A DNA stretch of 64,000 bases, from NCBI RefSeq assembly GCF_030440515.1, contig NZ_CP076543.1, positions 496,001 through 560,000 on the forward strand, given 5' to 3'. Each line of letters begins with the position of its first letter. Within the stretch, counting starts at the first letter, position 1. Below are positions 59,868 through 64,000 of the stretch, in pieces. Made by a program: the position numbers and the translations under genes. This DNA is from Streptomyces xanthophaeus (lineage in GTDB: Bacteria > Actinomycetota > Actinomycetes > Streptomycetales > Streptomycetaceae). A model generated the notes under the pieces. That model ran no database searches. It was not told where the DNA came from and saw nothing but the letters and a program-made list of their open reading frames with translations.

Positions 59868-60953
59868 ATGCCCGGTACGGTCACCGTTCCGCACAACCCC
59901 CCGCCCCGCGCCCGGCTGCGGTCCGCCACCCGCCTGGCCGTATGCGCCGCCGTGCCCTGGTTCCTCTGCCTCTGGTGGGGCACGAGCACGGTCCCGGTGC
60001 CCGCCGCCCTGCCCGCCGTACTGATCCTCCGCGAGGACGTGTACGCCGCCCCGCGCCTCGGGTGGAACCGGCTCGCCGGCGTCGTCGTGGGCGTGGCGCT
60101 GACCACGCTCGTGCTGCACTGGCTGCCGCCGCCCTCGGCCTCCTCCGTGACCTCGGTGTCGGCGGCGGCCTCGGTGTCCTTCCTCGCCGTACTGGCCTGC
60201 GGCTGCGCGGGCATGTACCTGATGTACCAGGGAGGCGCCCCCAACCAGCAGGCCCTGATCACCGCACTGGTGATCTACGCGACCGCCCTCCCCGGCTATG
60301 CCCTGGCCCGCCTGGTGGAGAGCGCCGTCGGCATCGCCACCGTCGTCCTGCTGGGACCCCTGCTGTGGCCGCCGGACCCCTACCGGTCGGCCGCGGACGG
60401 CCTCGACGCGTACCGGAGCGAACTCGGCGGCCTCCTCGGCACGGTCGCCGCCCGGCTCGCCGGCGGCGGACCGCCCACCGCCCCCGAGCTCCCCGGGGAG
60501 GCGGAACTGTGGCTGCGCCCCCGCGACGGCCTCGCGTCCTACGACCGGGCCGCCCGGCGCGCCCGGCTCCCCCGGCTGTACCTGCGCACGCCGAGCCGCC
60601 CGCCGGACGGGCTCGGGGAGCGGCTGCGGCTCGCCGCCCGGAGCGCCCTCACCCTCCAGTACTTCACCCAGGAACTCCGCGAGCGCGCCCGCACCGACGG
60701 CCCGTGCACGACTCCCGCTCCCGGTGCGGCTCCCGATCCCGCCCTGCGCGACCTCGCCCTGCTGGTGCGGGCCACCGCCCGCGCCCTGGACACCGCCCTG
60801 CGCGGCGAGGACTGCGCCGCGGACCTCGACCGGGCCCGCGGCCTGGACCTCGTCCACCGCGCGGCCCACCCCACCCGCCACGACGCCGTCCTGCGGGCGG
60901 GCCTCCACCTGACCCACGAGGCCGTCGCCGACCACATGTCGGCCCGCCCCTGA
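59868..60953 (+). CDS. FUSC-like membrane protein
   Basis: A 361-residue protein. The first ~180 residues form about six membrane helices in the pattern of FUSC/aromatic-acid-exporter proteins ('ATRLAVCAAVPWFLCLWWG', 'PAVLILREDVYAAPRLGWNRLAGVVVGVALTTL', 'QQALITALVIYATALPGYALARLVESAVGIATVVL'). A helical cytoplasmic domain follows. It may export aromatic or toxic compounds. Two starts are possible (59859 and 59868); the -10-like TACGAT favours 59868 as a leaderless start. Confidence 0.75.
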   Translation: MPGTVTVPHNPPPRARLRSATRLAVCAAVPWFLCLWWGTSTVPVPAALPAVLILREDVYAAPRLGWNRLAGVVVGVALTTLVLHWLPPPSASSVTSVSAAASVSFLAVLACGCAGMYLMYQGGAPNQQALITALVIYATALPGYALARLVESAVGIATVVLLGPLLWPPDPYRSAADGLDAYRSELGGLLGTVAARLAGGGPPTAPELPGEAELWLRPRDGLASYDRAARRARLPRLYLRTPSRPPDGLGERLRLAARSALTLQYFTQELRERARTDGPCTTPAPGAAPDPALRDLALLVRATARALDTALRGEDCAADLDRARGLDLVHRAAHPTRHDAVLRAGLHLTHEAVADHMSARP

Positions 60954-60980
60954 CGACCGTCCTCTCCAAGCTGATGGTCC

Positions 60981-61006
60981 GGGCCGTGCGGGCGGGCCGT
61001 GCGGGC
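60981..61006. repeat. 13-bp perfect tandem duplication
   Basis: GGGCCGTGCGGGC occurs twice head to tail in the gap after the FUSC-like gene. I see no gene in 60954-61173. TAGGCT at about 61138 could be the -10 box of the next gene. Confidence 0.55.
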
Positions 61007-61173
61007 GGGCCTTTCCGGACCGGCTGCGCACGCACTCGACCCGCCCATCCGGATCGGCGGCGACCACGACGACAACGACCGGCCGATGGCGTTCTCCTGC
61101 TGAGCGGTGCCGGTCGGGCCCGGTGCGCGAGCCACCGATAGGCTCGGGCACCGACCGGGGAGATGAAGGATCG

Positions 61174-61551
61174 ATGACGTTGAACGAAGGCCTCCGGGTG
61201 AGGCTGGCCGCGGACCTCACGCTGACCGGTCCGGTCACGGCGGCGGGGGAGCCCGTCGCCGGGTTCCTGGCCCTGGCCTCGGGCACCGAGGGCACCGTCG
61301 AGCGGGTGGACGAGCACCAGCCGCAGAGCGGCGAGGACGTCCGCGAGTACGAGCGCCTGAAGTCGCTCCTCGACTCCTTCGGCCATCAGATGCCCGAGGG
61401 GAGCAGGAAGCAGCTCGGGGAGAAGGTCGCCTCCCTGGAACCGGCGTGGACCGCCTTCCAGGAGCAGAAGCTCCGCGTGACGGTCCGCGTCCGCTTCGAC
61501 AACGGGTTCGTCCTCGACGGCGCGCACGAGGAACTCTTCGACTCCGCCTGA
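61174..61551 (+). CDS. Hypothetical protein, 125 residues
   Basis: Not recognised. A soluble, acidic protein without signal peptide or membrane segments. Beta-rich edges ('VRLAADLTLTGPVTAAGEPV', 'RVTVRVRFDNGFVLDGAHEELF') surround a charged helical middle ('REYERLKSLLDSFGHQMPEGSRKQLGEKVASLEP'). It could be a small SH3-like barrel with a helical insertion. The ATG at 61174 follows AAGGA and GGGGAG runs. Codon use is typical of the genome, so it is probably real. Confidence 0.65.
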   Translation: MTLNEGLRVRLAADLTLTGPVTAAGEPVAGFLALASGTEGTVERVDEHQPQSGEDVREYERLKSLLDSFGHQMPEGSRKQLGEKVASLEPAWTAFQEQKLRVTVRVRFDNGFVLDGAHEELFDSA

Positions 61552-61684
61552 GGCCGGCCGACCCGGCCGGTCCCGGGGCGGTCGGGGGCGGTCCGGGGTC
61601 GTCTGGCACCCGCACCCGGCGCGCGTTTCACTGGAAGGTGCCGTACCAGCGCGCCCATGGAGGACCGCGCACCCGGGAGGTCCA

Positions 61685-63145
61685 GTGAACACCTACGTGC
61701 CACCCCGCTTCGACCCCGCCCGCGTCCCCCACCTGCTGGGGTCCTTCGCGCCCGTGTCCGAGGAGGTCGACGTCGCGGACCTGGAGGTCACGGGCGAGCT
61801 GCCGGACACCCTGGACGGCCTGTACCTGCGCAACGGCCCCAATCCGCGGTTCACGCCGATCGGCTCGTACCTGTACCCCATCGACGGCGACGGCATGCTG
61901 CACGGCGTGTGGATCTCTGGTGGGCGGGCCCGCTACCGCAACCGCTTCGTACGCACCCCCGCGCTGCTGGCGGAGGAGCGCGCCGGCCGAGCCCTGTGGG
62001 GCGGCGTCGAATCGATGATCATGCCGGACGCCGACCAGGTGGGACCGGAGCTCGCCGGCACCTTCCGGGACATGCCCGACATCAACGTGGTCCGGCACGC
62101 CGGCCGCCTGCTGGCCCTCGCCGAATCGGCCTGCCCCTTCCGGATCGACACCGAACTGGCGACGCTCGGCCGCGAGGGCTTCGGCGGGGCCCTGCCCGCC
62201 GGCATCACGGCCCACCCGAAGATCGACCCGGTCACGGGCGAGATGGTCGTCTTCTGCTACGGCCTGGAGCCGCCCTACCTGACCTGGTCCGTCATCGACC
62301 ACCACGGCGCGGTCAGCCGTGGGCCCACGCCCGTCGACGGGGTGGACGAGCCGATGATGATCCACGACATGGCCCTGACCGGCCGCTACGCGGTCCTCGT
62401 CCTCGCCCCGGCCTTCTTCGACCTCGCCGCGGCCATGACGGGCGGCTCCTTCCTGGCCTGGCGCCCCGAGCGTGGCACCCGGGTGGCGCTGATCCCGCGC
62501 GACGGAGGGCCGGTGCGCTGGGCGGCGGACGAGGCCTTCTGGACGTGGCACACCGTGAACGCGTACGACGACGGCCCGGGCGCGGACGCCCCGGTGGTAC
62601 TCGACTACGTGCAGTGGAGCAGGCTCACCGTCGGCGGCCCGGAGGAGGACGCCGAACCGGTCAGCGGTGGCCTGGTACGCGCACGCATCGACCCCGCCGC
62701 CGGCAGCATGGCCCGTACCCCGCTGGACGACGCCCGGGTGGAGTTCCCGCGGGTCGACGACCGGCGCATCGGCCGGCGCCACCGGTACACCGCACTGGCC
62801 ACCGACACGGGGCGGACGGACCTGCTGCCGGGCGAGTACGACGCCGTGCGCTGGTACGACGACGAGACCGGCACCTCCCGCGTCTGGCCGGCCGGGGACC
62901 TCTCGGTCGGCGAGCCGGTCTTCGCCCCCGAGCCGGGCTCCGGGTCCGGCTCCGGGTCCGGGTCCGGGTCCGGGTCCGAGGAGGGCGGCCACTGGCTGAC
63001 CTTCGCCACGGACCGCACGGACGGATCGAGCTGGTTCCTGGTCATCCCCGCGGAGGATCCCGCCTCGGGCCCGGTGGCCCGTGCCCGTATCCCCGTACGC
63101 GTCCCGCTCGGCCTGCACGGCTGCTGGCTGCCGACCGAGGAGTGA
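61685..63145 (+). CDS. Carotenoid cleavage oxygenase
   Basis: A 486-residue non-heme iron oxygenase of the carotenoid/stilbene family. The four iron-binding His are expected in 'GITAHPKIDP', 'MMIHDMALT', 'WTWHTVNAY' and, near the C-terminus, 'LGLHGCWLP'. 'GLYLRNGPNPRF' and 'FDGDGMLHGV'-like 'IDGDGMLHGVWI' are family hallmarks. It would cleave a carotenoid or other polyene or phenylpropenoid alkene to aldehydes. A (Gly-Ser)7 linker lies near residue 425 from a TCCGGG repeat. GGGAGG precedes the GTG at 61685. No carotenoid synthesis genes lie nearby. Confidence 0.92.
   Translation: MNTYVPPRFDPARVPHLLGSFAPVSEEVDVADLEVTGELPDTLDGLYLRNGPNPRFTPIGSYLYPIDGDGMLHGVWISGGRARYRNRFVRTPALLAEERAGRALWGGVESMIMPDADQVGPELAGTFRDMPDINVVRHAGRLLALAESACPFRIDTELATLGREGFGGALPAGITAHPKIDPVTGEMVVFCYGLEPPYLTWSVIDHHGAVSRGPTPVDGVDEPMMIHDMALTGRYAVLVLAPAFFDLAAAMTGGSFLAWRPERGTRVALIPRDGGPVRWAADEAFWTWHTVNAYDDGPGADAPVVLDYVQWSRLTVGGPEEDAEPVSGGLVRARIDPAAGSMARTPLDDARVEFPRVDDRRIGRRHRYTALATDTGRTDLLPGEYDAVRWYDDETGTSRVWPAGDLSVGEPVFAPEPGSGSGSGSGSGSGSEEGGHWLTFATDRTDGSSWFLVIPAEDPASGPVARARIPVRVPLGLHGCWLPTEE
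62937..62979 (+). repeat. TCCGGG simple repeat encoding a Gly-Ser linker
   Basis: Seven near-identical 6-bp units encode alternating Gly-Ser in the carotenoid oxygenase, probably a surface loop. The unit length keeps the frame. Confidence 0.7.
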
Positions 63146-63231
63146 AACCGCCCGGCGCGCCCGCCCGCCGCGGCCGTGCCACGCTGGTTCCTGGCCTCGG
63201 GAGGAGACAGCCGCGACGAACGGAGCGCGCT

Positions 63232-64000
63232 GTGAGCAGACCGATCCACCCCGCACCACTGCGGCGCGGTACGGCCGCAGCCTGCGCCGCCCTGCTGTTC
63301 GTGGCCCTCGCCTCGGGCACCGCGACCGGAGCGGACCCGACCCCGTCCCCTTCCGCTTCCCCGACCACGGCTTCGACCACGCCGTCCGCGGCCGGCGACA
63401 CGGGCCTCGCCGGCCTCGACCCGCGCATCAGGGAGATCATGCGCAAGCCGGACTACCGCAATGCCCAGTGGGGCCTCCTGCAGACCGACCCGGACGACGG
63501 CCGCGTGGTGCACAGCCTCTTCCCCGAGCAGTTCTTCATCCCCGGGTCCACGGCCAAGCTGATCAGTGTCTCGGGCCCGTGGCACACCCTCGGCGCCGAC
63601 CACCGTTTCGTGACCCCGCTCTACGCGGTCGGCGAGCGCGACGGCGCCACGCTGACCGGCGACCTCGACCTCGTCGCCCAGGGCGACCTCACCATGGGCG
63701 GCCGTACGCGCCCGGACGGCACGGTCGCGTACACCGACCTCGACCACACGTACGCCAACGACTTCCCCGGGGCGACCCTCACCCCCGAGAACCCGCTCGC
63801 CGGGATCGACCTGCTCGCCCGGCAGGTGCGCGCCTCTGGCATCACCCGCGTGGACGGCGACGTGATCGTGGACAGCCGGCTGTTCCTCCCCGACCCGGAG
63901 CTCGTCCCCACGCCGACGCCCCTGATCATCAACGACAACCTGATCGACCTCATGACCACCCCCGGGGACCGGCCCGGCGCGGACGCCCGGCTGGACTGGC
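63232..64000 (+). CDS. D-alanyl-D-alanine carboxypeptidase/endopeptidase (PBP4 type), 5' part
   Basis: The first 256 codons of a class C low-molecular-mass penicillin-binding protein, open to the window end. A GTG at 63232 with CGGAG upstream begins a signal peptide (VSRPIHPAPLRRG plus a hydrophobic core). A Pro/Ser/Thr-rich linker follows. The catalytic SxxK is STAK in 'FFIPGSTAKLISVSGPWHTLG'. 'GDLDLVAQGDLTMGG' and 'LAGIDLLARQVRASGITRVDGDVIVD' match the PBP4/DacB family. It trims peptidoglycan stem peptides outside the membrane. The SxN and KTG motifs lie beyond the window. Confidence 0.88.
   Translation, partial: MSRPIHPAPLRRGTAAACAALLFVALASGTATGADPTPSPSASPTTASTTPSAAGDTGLAGLDPRIREIMRKPDYRNAQWGLLQTDPDDGRVVHSLFPEQFFIPGSTAKLISVSGPWHTLGADHRFVTPLYAVGERDGATLTGDLDLVAQGDLTMGGRTRPDGTVAYTDLDHTYANDFPGATLTPENPLAGIDLLARQVRASGITRVDGDVIVDSRLFLPDPELVPTPTPLIINDNLIDLMTTPGDRPGADARLDW

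Noticed and set aside
60961..61120. A short Arg-rich ORF after the FUSC-like gene
   Set aside because: It arises from a 13-bp tandem repeat, has no ribosome site and has shadow-like composition.

Overview
This window is chromosomal DNA from a Streptomyces-like actinomycete. The G+C content is very high, with strong third-position G/C bias. GTG and TTG starts are common, genes overlap by ATGA/GTGA, several promoters look leaderless, and two genes carry rare TTA codons. The metabolic gene sets are typical of the group. No tRNA, rRNA, CRISPR array, prophage or intact insertion sequence was recognised. Both ends cut through genes: a LuxR/MalT-type regulator at the left and a PBP4-type D,D-carboxypeptidase at the right.

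Region 1 (1-9750) is central metabolism. After a LuxR-type regulator, a ZIP-like transporter, an S1-domain protein and an APH-type kinase comes a glyoxylate/acyl-CoA block. It holds a 3-hydroxybutyryl-CoA dehydrogenase overlapping malate synthase (aceB), isocitrate lyase (aceA), and a divergent RamB/ScfR-type regulator. RamB-like boxes and a large inverted repeat lie between aceA and the regulator.

Region 2 (9750-15665) is a cobalamin riboswitch followed by a possible 22-residue leader ORF and then a tightly coupled valine-catabolic operon: mmsA, acyl-CoA dehydrogenase, 3-hydroxyisobutyryl-CoA hydrolase, mmsB and echA. The operon sends valine carbon to propionyl-CoA, whose usual onward route is B12-dependent.

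Region 3 (15666-24334) holds a two-component system bracketed by a perfect 22-bp inverted repeat, an MMPL exporter with a DUF2993 lipid-binding protein, and a WHG-type TetR regulator. It ends with a MAB_1171c-type membrane protein followed by an XRE regulator and an ImmA/IrrE metalloprotease, with strong hairpins and palindromic operators between them.

Region 4 (24345-36614) holds a small natural-product locus (a KS-ACP-alpha-oxoamine synthase with an NAD-dependent epimerase/reductase), a cyclase-family hydrolase, a GAF/SpoIIE phosphatase and a sugar ABC importer.

Region 5 (36615-44933) is a series of small regulator-target pairs, several of them divergent around clear palindromic operators (TetR/serine hydrolase, MarR/SDR, TetR/FAD oxidase). 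It also has an NLP/NPP1 secreted protein and a 32-residue membrane protein.

Region 6 (44986-48765) is the 2-methylisoborneol operon with its family 2B encapsulin shell (EshA-like), terpene cyclase and GPP C-methyltransferase. Region 7 (48766-64000) holds a decayed TetR remnant beside a class A beta-lactamase, TetR/SDR and PadR/acyl-CoA dehydrogenase pairs with operators, and an esterase. It continues with a lipoprotein/Dyp-peroxidase pair, a GPP34 protein, a small kinase, an Ig-like secreted protein with a TTA codon, a FUSC-like membrane protein, a carotenoid oxygenase and the truncated carboxypeptidase.
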